From Epiperipatus broadwayi (lineage: Eukaryota; Onychophora; Udeonychophora; Euonychophora; Peripatidae): a stretch of 64,000 bases of DNA. Below the pieces are notes generated by a model. That model saw only the letters and a list, made by a program, of their open reading frames with translations. It did not search any database and was not told where the DNA came from. The position numbers were made by a program, and so were the translations under genes. Location of the stretch: the NCBI GenBank assembly GCA_028023455.1, contig JAQFVV010000452.1, forward strand, positions 341,001 through 405,000, in the 5' to 3' direction. Each line of letters starts with the position of its first letter. Position 1 is the stretch's first letter. Shown in pieces: positions 48,116 through 61,345 of this stretch.

Positions 48116-49106
48116 TGGATTATATTAATAATATGCATATAATTATAAACGCTGATGAAAGATTAATTTTAATTATAACAAACTAGGATAGGGTAGCAAT
48201 CAATTGTCTTTCTAAAAATACTAATAATTGAATAATTAATTGTTCAGATATATGAGATTTGAGCATTTAAAATAGTCTATCAATCTATCACTGTACTAAA
48301 TTGCACAATCAGTTTTTACAAAGAATACACAGATTCACACGCACATAAACAGAAATAACTAGAGGTAGATAGCAAAAATATTGCAATCACATTGATAATT
48401 GAAGTTTATACAAAAAATTGATTTAGTGTAGTATTAAAAAATATAACTCCTCAAACACTCATTAAAACTTTAAATTAAAATAAATTTGAAAGAATTCTGA
48501 TTTTTGGACTAGAGAAATGCCAAAATTATTCAGTGTTGACAAGTCAGAAAAAAATACATTATGCAATTGTTAATATTCACACAGAATTAGCAAATCACCA
48601 TTTTTAATATGCAGCAAAAAAAAAAAAGACTATTCTATAAAATATCAAAAGGGTTAATAAGAAATTTTTTTAAGTAAAAGTGTTGCTATTATAATCAAAT
48701 ATCAGAAGAAATAATTGTCCATATCTTTCATAATGTTAGAATTACCAATTATTTCTTTTAAACTTTCTAAAAAATGATACTAATAACATACATTAACTGA
48801 ATGAAATTCAGACTTTAAAAACCTACATTTGGTCTAAAGAATATATATAGCAAATGTGGCTAATTTCAACATTAATTAAATACTAGTAATAGAATGCAGA
48901 CAAGATAACAGATAAACTTTTGCTTATAAATACAAGTTTGCAAATTAGCTTTTCTCTTGTCTTCACTCATATAGTATAGGTTAAATGATAATTGGATAAT
49001 ATTGGTAATATTCAGACATATTTTAAATAATATTAGGCAAATACAGATTAACAATTAGCCATTTTCTTTCTTTTCCTTTAATAAAAAATATAGAAGTTTT
49101 AACAAG

Positions 49107-49141
<35 letters not shown>

Positions 49142-51246
49142 AACCACACCATTGATCGCTACCTTATGATAGATGAATAGCCAATACATTGGACAGGCCA
49201 AAAAACAAACATGTAACCTACACTAACTACAATGTTGCCTTGTCACAAATAACACAAACAGGCACCGTAATTAATAATTATGAACATTTGAAATGCCAGG
49301 GTACGAGTTCTTTTACAGACAATATAATAATTAATTAATTCTAATTACTAAAATACAAGGTTTTTATATTACATTAAATCTTATCTCAGGTTTTATTAAT
49401 TTTTTGACTTTGCTTAAAATATAGGTTCTTTTACATTTTTCAAATCTCATCTTAGACTCTCAAAAGTTTTTATGCCAGGATTCAAATTCAAAATGCACTT
49501 GGAACAAGAAATGCCAATAGTAATATATTTAAACATTCTTAAAATGTGATAACTATTATTTAAGGTATACGTTAAGCATTTTATATCCATTTTTTACTTT
49601 TATCATTAACATTAATATCATAAGGAAGCAGAAAGGAACCTCCACAGTAATATAGTATTCAAATACTTAAATTATATATGATAGCAAATTGAAACATTTC
49701 TAAATATTTTAAAGTTATTCAAGTATAACTATTTCATTTTTACCATCTATAAAATACACAAATATTATATCTTCTGAGACTTTTACTAAGCAATATCATG
49801 GAATAATGCAGAAGTCAGTAAGGGTATATTTCATGCTACCAACTACATAACAAGAGCATTTGAAATAAAATTAATTATATAGTGCTTATCTTTTGATAAT
49901 CCAGATAGCAAAATGAATGAATAAACTTGAAAATTAATAAATTATAATATGTAGGTAAAAATGAGCATTTAGTAAATTATATAAATAAATTTTATGTGAC
50001 CATTGAAGTATACTCTTATAAGTAATAATGAAAATTTTATTAAAGTGATGCAATAATGTCATAATGGCAAGAAAACAGAAACCAGAAACGTATTTAATTA
50101 ATAGCAAAAAAAGTTTATTTACAAGATATAATAATTTCTATGCAATAAAATATTAATTTTAAATAAGCATTTTTAAAAATAAATTAATATATTATAGTCA
50201 CAAAGATTAATAAATTTTAAACATGAATGTATCTTTCATAAAACATTCCTAAAAAATTATAACATAAGTAATTATCATTAACCAAAAGTTCTCCCATCTA
50301 TTTAATATGATCTTTATTTTAAACATTATACTCATAGAGTAACAACAAAACATCTATATGCCCATATCCAGGTCACTAGTAAGATATTATATACTATTCA
50401 TCACAAAAACAAAATTGAAAAATCAGTGGGGAAACACTTTATAGGTTTTTAAAAGTTAGCGACATATATTATGCATGATAAATAATACACTAATATAATA
50501 CTAATAATACTTATGTTGGGTTAAAAAACAAATAGAGTCAACACATAATATATTTAAGCTTAAAATTATAGCAGAGCTAATAATGAATTATAAGATAAAT
50601 ATGCCTTTAGATATTTTCAAAATACTAAAGTACACTTTAGCATTGAAATTCTATGGAAAAGTGGAGAATGAAAAGAACACTGAAATAAAATATGAATGGG
50701 CACTCGCAGTAACTATGTGCAGACAGTGCTGATAAATAAACAAGCCATGTAGGAGATAAATGTAAATAAAAGGCAATATAATATCCACCTAAAATTGCTT
50801 AAAGGATTACCATTAATAATATAAGGCATGAAACTGATAATAATAAATAAATAAATAATGATACATCTTGCACACACATACAAAAAGACATTCAATGTCT
50901 TTATTTGGTCTAATACTATGTGTACACTGATGAAATTGTCATTGCATCATGATAACAACATTAAATTTATAAGTTATCTAAAATTTTCACATACATACTG
51001 ACATTCATATTACTTTCATTTATAAATACTTATAACAAATATATAAAAAGAGTGTTATATATTGGGTGCAATCTTTTTTTAAGCTTAAACAATAATCCAA
51101 AGAACTCCAGAATAATAATAAAAGTTAACTCACAGAACAAATCTTTTATTAAATATCATGCCCAATTTTTTTCTTGGACACTGCCATTATAAATTATAAT
51201 ATTATTATTATAAATTTATTAAACGCACATTGATTACGTAAGTAAT
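48116..51246. other. AT-rich sequence; possible LTR-like fragment at 49139-49310
   Basis: After a TA tract (49111-49138), 49139-49310 begins tgtaaccacaccattgatc and has balanced composition, as a solo LTR might (TG start). I found no matching CA end or target duplication. The rest is AT-rich with no supported feature. Confidence 0.45.
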
Positions 51247-51643
51247 ATTTACTGAGGCTATAACCTCGACAATATGCATATAACATGCGATAGTAGGGAC
51301 ATCTACAGGTGTCTTAACCACAAGCTTGTGCTCTTTAAATTATTGTAATAGATTTCTAACTATAAAATCTTTCCATTGACTCATAAATTGAAAGATTTCA
51401 CAAGTATTAATGTGTAATAAAAAATGTGGACTTAATCAGTGAAGTATTGTTTAGCTTCACACTCGCAGATCTAACCACTTCAGCTTCACCTATTTAAATA
51501 GAAAGTAGGTTGAAGTAAAGAAGGGTTCCCCTTGGGTTTTCCTCTTTTCTTCCAGAGTGCAAGCTTGTGGTTAAAACACCTGTAGACATCCCTACTATCG
51601 CATGTTATACACATATTGTTGAGGTTATAGCCTCAGTAAATAA
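51247..51643. mobile_element. MITE-like element with about 85-bp terminal inverted repeats
   Basis: The left arm 51247-51332 (atttactgaggctataacct through catgcgatagtagggacatc to accacaagcttg) is inverted at 51556-51643 with a few differences. The roughly 220-bp centre is non-coding and contains a GC-richer stretch (gggttccccttgggttt). A flanking AATATTATTATTA-like sequence prevents calling a target duplication. It is a foldback or MITE of unknown superfamily. Confidence 0.75.
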
Positions 51644-54600
51644 TATTATTATTAATATAATATAAAAATTATAACTACAAATAATTTTAAATATACCAAA
51701 AATATATATGTGACAAATATACGATTCTTCAGATTAGAGATTAAATGCTCTTTTCCCTTTATGAAGAAAATTGTCTCTTTTTGTTCACATTTTTTTTATC
51801 TTTTTAAAATGATAGCAATATATAATTTTTCATTAAGGAAGAGAAAGCACATATATTAAGATTTATAGCAGATTTTTTTTGAGAAAATCTTTGCAATTAA
51901 ATTTAAAAAAGTTAAGGATGACAAGAGTTGATAATAGACATTTTGAATAATATGATTCCTTTATAACCCATTTCTAATCATAATACAAAATGGAAGAAAA
52001 ATGAGTAGAAACAGAATATTAATTAATAACTGTTCTTTATAAAGTTTCACATTCTAAGTTGCCATTGATATAAGCTTAAATTACTTTTTTTTAAATGTAA
52101 AGCAATATATTTAAAATAAGCAATTTAGAAAACTTTTCTAATGAATAGATAACTAAACTTGGAATAGATAATTATGTTAATCTGAAGTTAGCTTATTTGT
52201 CTTAGCATGAAAATATCTGAATAAAGTTTTGTCTTTAAGATATTTAAAATGTTGATTTTTATGATTTCTTCTTTCATTATAATTTTATAATACAAATCTA
52301 AATAATTGTCACTCCTTCTCTTTTTAATAAACTCAATACTTTGATGGTAGTTCATCATTTTTATATTTTAATTTGGCATAAATATAATAACTTCCTTAGC
52401 AATTAAAATTAGTGTTAATAATTTATTAAAAGAGTAATTAAATTGTTGATGTTATAGCAAATTTTGAATCTAGCTAATGCTTTAATATAAGAATAAGTAA
52501 CACACTTTTCATGTGCCCTCTGTTGTTCATTGACTTTTTTTGAAAATTACTAGGATTTTTAGCATTTTATAGGAATTATTGTTTGACAAGCCAGATAAAA
52601 TATTTTTCAGGAATAATACTGCAATGGGTAACTTTTTAACTTTTATTTTCATGAAAATAATAAAAATCAAACTTACAATTTTTGATATGACTTAAAAAAA
52701 TAATAGTTAAATTAAAACTATTCAATTTAATTTAAAACTAAAGTGAAGTAATTAAAGAATGAGATTAAGATTATTTTTATAATTGTGTGTGTCTTTTTTA
52801 TACATACATGTATATTAAGATTTTTATTGTATTTTCTGTAGTGGAATATTGCTAAACCAATCCCCTCCCAATATTTTATCATAATATGTAAATTACTAGC
52901 ATATTTTTAAGTTTTTGATTGATTTAATTTTGAAATTTTTACTCAATCTAGACAGTCTCAGCATGTGACATCTGAAATGACAATTAAAATACAAATAAAC
53001 TTTATTAATTAAATTTAACAATTAAATAAATGATTTATTTAATCAGTTTAAACTTAAAGACTTATATATTATTTTTTATATTACTCCTTTACTCAAAATA
53101 CACTCTCTATAAAAGCTTATAATATTGCATGTATACTTTTTTATTAAAATATAACTTTTAATAATCTTTTAAACTTTACATTCATCCACATGCAAACATG
53201 TATATCCATACATTCATATGTACACTAAATATAAGTATTATTATAAAACAATAAAAATAAATTAATGACTAACACTAAAACTTATTTAAATTGACACTTA
53301 TCCCAGTTAGTTATACTTAATATCTCTAAAATCTGATTTTCACTCTTACCTAAACTAAAAATTTAATAAGACATTATTTTAAAACCATTTATTAAAAAAA
53401 AACAAAACTAATAAATAAAGATCTTAACAGAATTAAATAACCATTTTTATTTAGCATAAAATACTTTTGTTCATAATATTTACATTATATATAGCAAGTT
53501 TCAAATTAATTTTTCTTTAGATTCAAACTATTAATTTTAGTCAAAATTTTAAGCAAATATTAAATAATCTAAGTAATTTTAAATAACTAAGAGCTAAACA
53601 GGCTAACTAAATTATTTTAATCCATAATATTGAAAGATTTAGCTTAAGACTTTATTATAATAATACTAATAAAGAAATTTGTTTATTATAATATTTTAAA
53701 TAAATTTTTAAACATTATAAAAGCTATATTTAGCCTACAGGGTCAAATATATATTTACAATATATATTATAATAGATTCCTTATGTGAAATCTTGTTATT
53801 TAAAAAAAAATGTTTTCATTTTGTCTATTTTAATTCCCATGGAAGTTTGTTTTGTTTTGAAAACTTTTTTTCATGTTTAAATGCAAATAAATTAATCAAA
53901 TAAAAATAAAATATCAAGATGATCATAATCATAAATTAAAATAACAATGATTATTTACATTTATAATATTTATTTATATACACCTGTATGTCCTTAATAA
54001 ATATTTGTTTGGTAAATTGGGAGTTATTTTATTATAATCAATTGTTATAAATTTTATATAAAATTATTTAAGATGTTTTAAAAATATATCAAAATAAACA
54101 TTTAGTCAAAGCTTGGTAATTCTAAATTGTTGTCAAATGGTGAAAGTGTGAGTTTATCTAGAAGGATAATAAAATACTGCACCACATGCAAGATATTTTA
54201 AAAATATAATAGCAATGCTAACATAAGTGCAAATATTTTAGAACAATTTTACTATCTAAAAATAAAAACTTTACTTACTTCTAAAATAACCTTTGGAAGA
54301 TTCAGATGTCTTATTTGCCTATAAAGTCAAATTTATTAAATAGCCAAATTTTAAAATAAAATGTCTAGCTAAAAACCAATAGAATAGTAGTGTTGTTTTA
54401 TCCTTTCCTGAAATGATGCCAATATATCCACCCATATTCTATTTATATTCAGCAAGAGTAACAGTCATTTAAATAATGATTATATCATAAAAATCTTTAA
54501 GAAAAAATTACTTTATCTATGAAAATAATAAATTTTTACTACAGTTATGGGGAATAACTGTTGACATTTATAAGAATAAACCAAGCATGAATATTTCCAA

Positions 54601-54944
54601 AAAACTGCTTGATCTCCATTTATTTAAAATAAGAACAATAGACTATTCATGTAAGGTTTTTAAAAAAATCATATTAATGAAATTTAGCTGCATTTAATGT
54701 CATTCTGAATTTCTTATTGGTTTTGAGAGGATCAGAACAAAAAAATATTTGCGAAGACTTTGAATGTTGTACTCTTTAATTGAGTTTCTTTTAATTAAAA
54801 TTTAAATATTTTTTTTGTATTTATATATTGAAATATTTCCACCATCTAATATTAGCATTCAATGTCTTTAGAAAATAATAGCACATAGGTTAATATATGC
54901 ACAATGTTTCAAGAGATATTATTCTTCTCTCTTTTTTAGGTACT
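51644..54944. other. AT-rich sequence, no gene seen
   Basis: This is a long stretch without structured repeats or coding signal. All frames are closed within a few dozen codons. Confidence 0.65.
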
Positions 54945-55055
54945 TCTAGCCTGCCCAGTGACAGTAATAACATGGGAATTAATTACAGACTCTCAGATTT
55001 GAGTATTGAAATTTAAGGTAACACTTTAATCAACTGAGCCATCCTGCCAAAGGCA
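54945..55055 (-). mobile_element. tRNA-derived SINE joined to the PLE tail
   Basis: The minus strand reads GGCAGGATGGCTCAGTTGA with box A at 55031-55041 (TGGCTCAGTTG), then a tRNA-like middle, and a decayed box B at 54974-54986 (GTAATTAATTCCC for GGTTCGANTCC). An unrelated tail (actgtcactgggcagg) follows. It lies directly downstream of, and in the same orientation as, the PLE piece at 55100-55600. It could have been carried by it or inserted beside it. Confidence 0.65.
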
Positions 55056-55099
55056 AAGTCAGTAGAAATTTCATATACTTATCCATGAGGTTCTTACTG

Positions 55100-55600
55100 A
55101 TTTCTCCACTTTTTCCTAAGAGCAGAGTTGATTAGTAGTTTCCAGACATTATGTATAGTCACACTAGGTTGTTCATTATTGTGAATGTGAGCAGCTTCTT
55201 TAAATTTTTTTCTTTGTATCTTTTCTTCACTAACCAATACTTTTGTATTTTCTCAATTGAACATATTTTCATGGTACACACATGGTCTGCTATCTTAAAC
55301 ACATCTATTTCATCTCCTCTAATGATGAGTTTGTGTTCATGCAATAATTTTTCAATAAGATGACTGATCTCACCAATATATGCTATTTCACATTCACATG
55401 ATATTTCATAGATGCAGTTTTTGCTTCTCATCATTTCAAGTTTAGGCTTTGTAGATGTTAGAATTATAGTATGACATGGCTTTGGAAACTTGTTCAGCTG
55501 CAGATTTTTCTTAATTTGCCTGCTATTTTTGGTAGCTATTGATATCCTACTGTACCAATAGTTATTATTTTCTTTGATATTAGATGATGGAAATAGTCCA
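55100..55600 (-). pseudogene. Penelope-like element tail, second lineage, GIY-YIG domain
   Basis: The minus strand gives ATKNSRQIKKNLQLNKFPK, then KPKLEMMRSKNCIYEISCEC, AYIGEISHLIEKLLHEHKL and IADHVCTMK. This is the IYEIPC.CG, (A)YIGETGR..E.RL.EH, ADH pattern of Penelope GIY-YIG nucleases. It is clearly a different lineage from the 6-kb and 23-kb copies, which have GVYxI.CxxC and VRRDEH. The frame from 55434 to 55159 is open, and upstream parts lie in other frames. Catalytic R and the glycine after YIGE are altered (YIGEISHL), so it is probably inactive. No RT domain is present. Confidence 0.82.
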
Positions 55601-57785
55601 ATATATAAAATAAAACTAAAATACCATCATAAAAAACCTCCAGGAAAACAATATTTTTTAAATTCACTATTGCTATTTATGCTATGTTTTTTATATTTAT
55701 TTTAGAACTTCCAAAGAAAATTTTGCACATAGCAGGTAAACTAAATTAAATTTTTTGAGCTTAAATGTGTAAATATATACATACACACAACAAAGGATTG
55801 TGTGGATCAGTGAATTATATAAATATTTGTGTATTTTATGTATTTTTAGAATATAACTAGATCAAAGGGTTATTTAAAAAATTTAAGATAATAATATTTG
55901 AATATTTTAAATATTTAAATACAGTGTTTCTAGGATAATTTGGATTTTGTTTGATGTTGTTAAGTCAGTAGAGTTTGTCGATATCATTCTTAAGGATAGT
56001 ATTTTATTGTAGGTCTTGTTAGCATATGTTTATTTAAGGATAGATTTTAGTTTATTTCATTTAATGTTGATATATATATATATATATATATATAAGGAAT
56101 AAATAGATGATAAGTGCATCATTATCTAGTTACGTATATATTTTGAGATATTTACTTTGAATCGCAACTTATAAAGAAATAACTATACATTAGTTTGGAT
56201 TCATCTTTTTATAGGAGAGCTTAAATGTGCTGATAAATAAATAAATTACACATGGATGATGGGGCCATTAGTTTTTAATCAATTATCCAAGAAACGCACA
56301 TATATGGGTAATCTTTTTAACGTATTATTTACAATATTTATAGAATTAATAATGTTAATCTTTGCTTATATTTATCTTTTCACATATACAGTAAGAATTT
56401 ATAAAACTGATTCATCTTAGTATTTATCTTATTTTCCTTTTGTGTAAATTATAATAATCAAAATGTAAATAACAGATGAGACAAAACTCTTGCCACAACA
56501 TTCATTTTTCAAGAGACATGGAAGTTATATCAGACTCTCTAATAAAGTTAACCAAGAACTTAACCACTAAATACCTAACCCTGTTTAACTCAATAATGTT
56601 ACTTCCATAACTCATCTAATATTATAATTGTTCATTATCCATATTTTTAATATATCATCCATATTAATTAGTTTAATAAATGTTTTGAGAAATAACAGAT
56701 GAATTATCTAAAGTAATAAAGTTACTATTTGTTAATTCGAATTTTGATTTTATTGTAAATAAAGATGTAAATGATTTTATTAAACCTACTTTCGCATTTT
56801 TTGATTTATTTTATTTTTCGTGTTAACTTATCACAATAATAGATTCTAGTCACATATCATGTTTATAAAGTCAATGTAATATATTTACCCTTGAGATTAG
56901 AGAATATAAGATTATTTTAAATATATTTTAGAAATTAATAAAATGTCCCTTTAATTCCAGAATACGTTCTTTAAACTCCTTTGTATCTATAAATATATGT
57001 ATGTAGGTAGATAACTCCTAGAGATATAAAGAATTCCAGTATTTAACTTTCCTTATGCTCACCATTATATAATTTAGCAATGAACATAGAATGCATATTC
57101 AATAGATAGTTCCCGTCTCTCTCTCTCCTGCGTAGCATTACAGTAATTTGAAGAGTCAGCTTCCCAGTACTTACCGTTACAGTAATTCATGCCTCAATTC
57201 GTGGGTGTATTGAATAAGAAGAACGTTGCTCATATACCCTTACAGTAAATATATATAAAGAGAACGCAATTTCTTAAGTAACTTTTAATTTTTACATGAG
57301 AGATAGAAAGTTAGTTTTGTGGGAATTTACTAAAATATTATAAAAATTTCACCAAGAATGAAACCTATCTCAAAAACACAAATCTAGAAAATTTAAATTT
57401 AATACAAAAAAATTCTATTATATTGTGTTTTACATGCTTAAATATACTGATAGATATGTATGTAGATATAATAATATATGCGTGACAGATATAATATATT
57501 GGTGAGGCTTACTTTTTTACAATTTTCACTTTCAGTTTTTGATTTATTTCTTCAATATCAGATTAAGATAAAAATGAAAAAAATATTTATATTTATAAGA
57601 ACATATTTCAAGGTAAAATATTTTTTCATCATTTCTTTTTCTTCTCAATATTTTTTTAATATCAAGACAAATCTCTTTATCTTTACAACATTTATTTGTT
57701 TACATGCTCTATAGAAATGTATAGAAACATATGATTATATATACAACAATATTTGATAAAAAATCAACTAACATTTTGCAGGACT
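55601..57785. other. AT-rich sequence, no gene seen
   Basis: A TA tract occurs at 56069-56094. 57100-57250 has more balanced sequence in which ttacagtaa recurs three times (57139, 57177, 57240) at roughly 40-60 bp spacing. This may be a decayed minisatellite. No coding content is supported. Confidence 0.5.
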
Positions 57786-57790
57786 GTCAA

Positions 57791-57890
57791 GCGTTGGTGG
57801 CCTAGTGGTTAGCATAGCTGCCTTCCAAACAGCTGGCCCGAGTTCGCTTCCCGGTCAACGCATTTGGCACATGGAAATAAAAAAAAACAT
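57791..57890 (+). mobile_element. tRNA-Gly(UCC)-like SINE or tRNA retropseudogene
   Basis: 57791-57862 closely resembles metazoan tRNA-Gly(UCC). The acceptor GCGTTGG pairs with TCAACGC, box A is TGGCCTAGTGG, and the anticodon loop is CTTCCAA. However, the anticodon stem has a C-A mismatch, the T stem has an A-C mismatch and the T loop has C at the invariant A58. The sequence continues into TTTGGCACATGG and an A-rich tail, paralleling the minus-strand copy at 16726-16814. A short possible target duplication (caggact) lies at 57779-57785 and 57895-57901. This is therefore probably a SINE, not a functional tRNA gene. Confidence 0.75.
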
Positions 57891-57901
57891 CTTACAGGAC
57901 T

Positions 57902-59105
57902 TATTTTCTGTCAATCAAATCTTATATCATCAATGGCTCAAGGAGATTAGTTGAGATCTTGTTAAACATAATAAATCAATTTCTATTTAAAGAGATTCAG
58001 TATTCATTTTAATATTAATGTCTGAAAATAAATTTTATTTGTACTTTAATTAAAATATCTTTTGTATCATTTTACTGATAATTAACAAGACAGACCTTAT
58101 AATCCAATTTATTTTTAAATAATAATTTCTTTAAATAAACATTTTAAATATGTAAATGTTGATTAAGTAAATGCCACATAAATATGCCTACTTGTGTTAT
58201 TTATTTATGCCCTTTATACAAATTTATACAAAACTTGCAATATTATATACTGTATAACAATATTGATTAAAAAATCAATTAAGTTATTGCAAGATATGTA
58301 TGTATTCCTGTGAATAAAATGTGACAGTATCAGCTGCTTGGAAGAGCAATTGAAATAATATCAAACATAACAATTAAGCTTCTATTTAATTAAATCATAA
58401 TACTATATTTGATATGATCTCAACTGGTCTCAGATTAGATTGACAAAAACACAATTGCCGTAATAGAGTTGAATTTTTTTATTATCAAACTATGCCATAT
58501 ATAAGAACATACATTTCTATAAATTTCTACAGATGAACTAAATTTATGTGGTATTTAAATAATTAATATTCAGATATTTAAAATATTTATTTGAAGAAAA
58601 ACTTATAAGCTTGTCTTTGTCAGCATTAAGCTGATACAAAGGAGAATTTTTTTAAAATAACACTAAAATTTATATTCAAAATTTAATATTAAATTGAGAA
58701 TTGTTGGTCTATCTAAATAGAAATTGAGTTACTATGTTCGGTGTGATTTTAATTGATCTCCTAAGCAACGATGTCAGGCTTAATTAACAGAAATGTGTAG
58801 CAAGAGATCTATTGATTTCTCATCAAACATCTTATATAAGTAAAGTTCTATAAATTTTTAGAGATGGCATAGATAAATAACATCAATTACATATTTATAT
58901 GGTAATTTAATACATATTATAATTTGTACTTGAATTCAAACTATAAAATGTTGGAATTTTTTTCATATTCAAAACAATCGTAGGAGTATGACTTAACTGT
59001 TTTTATAAGTTGATAAAAGGGGATATTTAGATAATATTATCTAGAATAAAAAGAAATATTAACTGGTTTATCATTTCTTCTTTACACATAAAGTTTTTAA
59101 TAAAT
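57902..59105. other. AT-rich sequence with faint 400-bp-scale repetition
   Basis: Words such as atcaatttctatttaaa/attaagcttctatttaatt and atttctataaatttctacag/tctataaatttttagag recur at roughly 400-bp spacing (about 57970, 58375 and 58845). This suggests an old tandem array, too diverged to define units. Confidence 0.35.
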
Positions 59106-59109
59106 GTAT

Positions 59110-59460
59110 TTAACCATTCCTTACATATGGATCTAAAACTTAGACACTTAACAATTTAATGAGGTATGGATAACTATATGTTAAGAGTAATAAGAAAGGA
59201 TTAAAAGTTGGTGAAAGGTATTAGTAATATCATTGAAAAAAGTTGAAATTAAAATGAATCTGTTCTGAGCATATTTCAAGAAGAGTTGATGATAGATGGT
59301 TGAAATCCTAAATTGGAATCTAAAGAAAAAAGCACATTTGAAATGGAAGGATAAAATAAAAAGTTTTTTCTCAGTGATGTGGAAAAGAAAAGTGTTTGAT
59401 TGAAAAAGCTGGATTAAACTTGGAAACACATTCATGCTCTAATGGATCAATAATATTTAA
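59110..59460 (+). pseudogene. RTE-like LINE C-terminal remnant
   Basis: In plus frames: LTYGSKT near 59120 (family YGSETWTLN), then EHISRRVDDRW near 59265-59305 (family GHISRR.DDRW), and EKAGLNLETHSCSNGSI at the end (family W..LGE). Several frameshifts and stops intervene. The orientation is opposite to the other two RTE tails at 44.7 and 60.6 kb. Confidence 0.65.
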
Positions 59461-59635
59461 AAATGATGATAATATATAAAGTAAGTTAAACAATATCAAA
59501 TAATATAAAATATAATTAGAAAGATAATATCCAATGTAATGTACTGTAATCTTTACTGCAATGCTCTCCAGTAACAGTGATTTGAAGCAATCCTTACTTT
59601 ATAAATAACTTTAATAACAAATAAACAACAAACAT

Positions 59636-60095
59636 CACATGATCACTATTTCTTATGCTTGCTCAACTGCTATTAAAACAGGCAAAACTCTCTATACATA
59701 TTGCCATTCAGTGCAATCCAGAATAATCAATGGATGCCAGAAGGCTTGGGTATAAAATTCCCATCTAGTACCTACTCATCCAATATCCCCACAATAGTTT
59801 CTAGCTTGGAATGAAAATATTATGGTGTTTTCCAATTTAAGTCTCATAGTTTTGTAGTTAAGTAGAGATAAAAGGTGGATGCAGGAGGGTTGCATTAGAT
59901 CCTAAGATATAGATGCAGTGCTCCCAGATCCAAGGCTCCTCACTGACAAAGGCCACAAGCCAGAAACTAGTCTGAGAATATTGGATGAGTAGGCACTAGA
60001 TGGAGATTTTATGCACAAGCCTTCTGGCATCCATTGATTACTCTGGCTTGCACTGAGTGGCAACATGTATAGAGAGTTTTGCCTGTTTTAACAAA
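59636..60095. mobile_element. Hammerhead repeat family 3, inverted head-to-head copy
   Basis: The left part (catcacatgatcactatttc, then aaacaggcaaaactctctat to ccacaatagtttctagcttgg) is minus-oriented and stops in the ribozyme. The right part is plus-oriented from about 59815, with tgttttccaatttaagtctc, gtagttaagtagagataaaa, the ribozyme, then ggatgagtaggcactagatg to agagttttgcctgtttta. Both outer ends match, making a large foldback of about 460 bp. Confidence 0.85.
59928..59986 (+). ncRNA. Family 3 hammerhead, inactivated core
   Basis: The core reads CTGACAA (59943-59949), one base from CTGACGA of the 46.8-48.1 kb array. Stem II GGC/GCC, GAAA (59963-59966), CTAG, UC and outer stem I ATCC/GGAT are all intact; inner stem I TCCTCA/TGAGAA has one mismatch. 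The G8 to A change is a CpG to CpA transition and should abolish cleavage. Confidence 0.75.
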
Positions 60096-60599
60096 TAAAC
60101 AACTTATAAATCCTTTAATCTCAGAGTTTCTTTACAAATATATTAATCTTAACGAACATATAATAATATATATGACGCTATAAGTAAGAAAACAAATTTT
60201 GTTCATTCTTGTAGCTTATCTTAAGTTTTTTTATAATAAAAATAAAAATAATATAATCAAAATAATCTTAAATATAGAGATAGATACAATATCTGTTTTA
60301 TATATCTATATGAATTAACAGTTTTCAGCTCAAATTAATTTAAGACAATACCTTTTAAAACATAAAATTCATAAAAAAATCATTTAATTAAATTATCCTA
60401 AGTGAGTAAACTCTTCTTGAACTCTACGTTTTTATTTAAAGTTTACAATTACTGAACCTGTTTACTCACTAACGTATACTGTAATTATTTTATTTAAATT
60501 TTTAGCATTTAATTACATGTTAATCAGTTTTTATTTTTAAATATACGTTATTGTGATAGAATTTACCGAAAATGTAATAATTTACTACTATAAAATTTA

Positions 60600-61345
60600 C
60601 ACATACTTTTATACATTTATGTCAATCATCATCTTCATTATCAACCATTATCAGTTCACTTCACGATGAAGGTCTCTCCAAGTTCAATCCATCTCTGATC
60701 TTTAGCCTTACTTGTTCACATAAGCACTGCACACTTTCTTATTTCATCCATCTATCTCACATGTGATTTTCTTCTGGGTCTTTTACAATCCCTTGGAATC
60801 CAGTTTAAGATTTCAATTGCCATCTATTATCATCTCTTCTAGCAATATATCCAGTCCAATTCCACTTCAGTGTTTTTAATTCTTCTAACAATGTTAGTAG
60901 CATCTGTTTGTTCTCTCACCCATATATTGCATTTTTGATATCTCTCCATACTTCTTGAGCAATCTAAAGTCTCTGTATTGCTTTTTTATTAAATATCCAA
61001 GTCTCAGATCCATAAGTAAGAACTGGTAAAACACATTTATTAAAACGCTTCCTTTTCAAATACATAGGCATATCTTCATTTAATATTAAGTTATTTCTAC
61101 CAAAAGCACTCCAACAATTCTAGGATTATTTTCATACATTATGTTTCCATTTGCAGTAACAATATGACAGATATTTGCAGTTGTTAACTTCTTCTAGTTC
61201 ATCATTATCAATCTTTATTTTCATCTTTTGAGAAAATTAATTGAACATTACTTTAATCTTTTTTAACGTTTACCTTTAGTTCTATTTTTGTACTTTCATC
61301 TGATTACTTTTGCAACATTTCCTGAAGCTCTGAAGTATTATTTAA
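60600..61345 (-). pseudogene. RTE-like LINE, C-terminal reverse transcriptase remnant
   Basis: Minus-strand motifs in order: KIKIDNDELEEVNNCKYL near 61190-61240, WSAFGRNN near 61110, FNKCVLPVLTYGSETWIFNK near 61000-61040, and IAQEVWRD. The last parts are homologous to the 44.7-kb copy over shared nucleotide words (tcttttacaatc, ttggaatccagtttaagatt). Stops and indels are frequent. It belongs to the same family as 44690-45360. Confidence 0.78.

Noticed and set aside
48164-48195. CTGATGA word as a further ribozyme
   Set aside because: No GAAA at the right distance and no stem II.
51253-51275. Hammerhead core (ACTGAGGCTATAACCTCG)
   Set aside because: It resembles CTGANGA plus stem II superficially, but G8-A9 are missing and GACA replaces GAAA. 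It is simply a hairpin in a MITE end.
57791-57862. Functional tRNA-Gly gene
   Set aside because: Two stem mismatches, the A58 change and the SINE-like tail shared with another locus argue for a retroposed copy.
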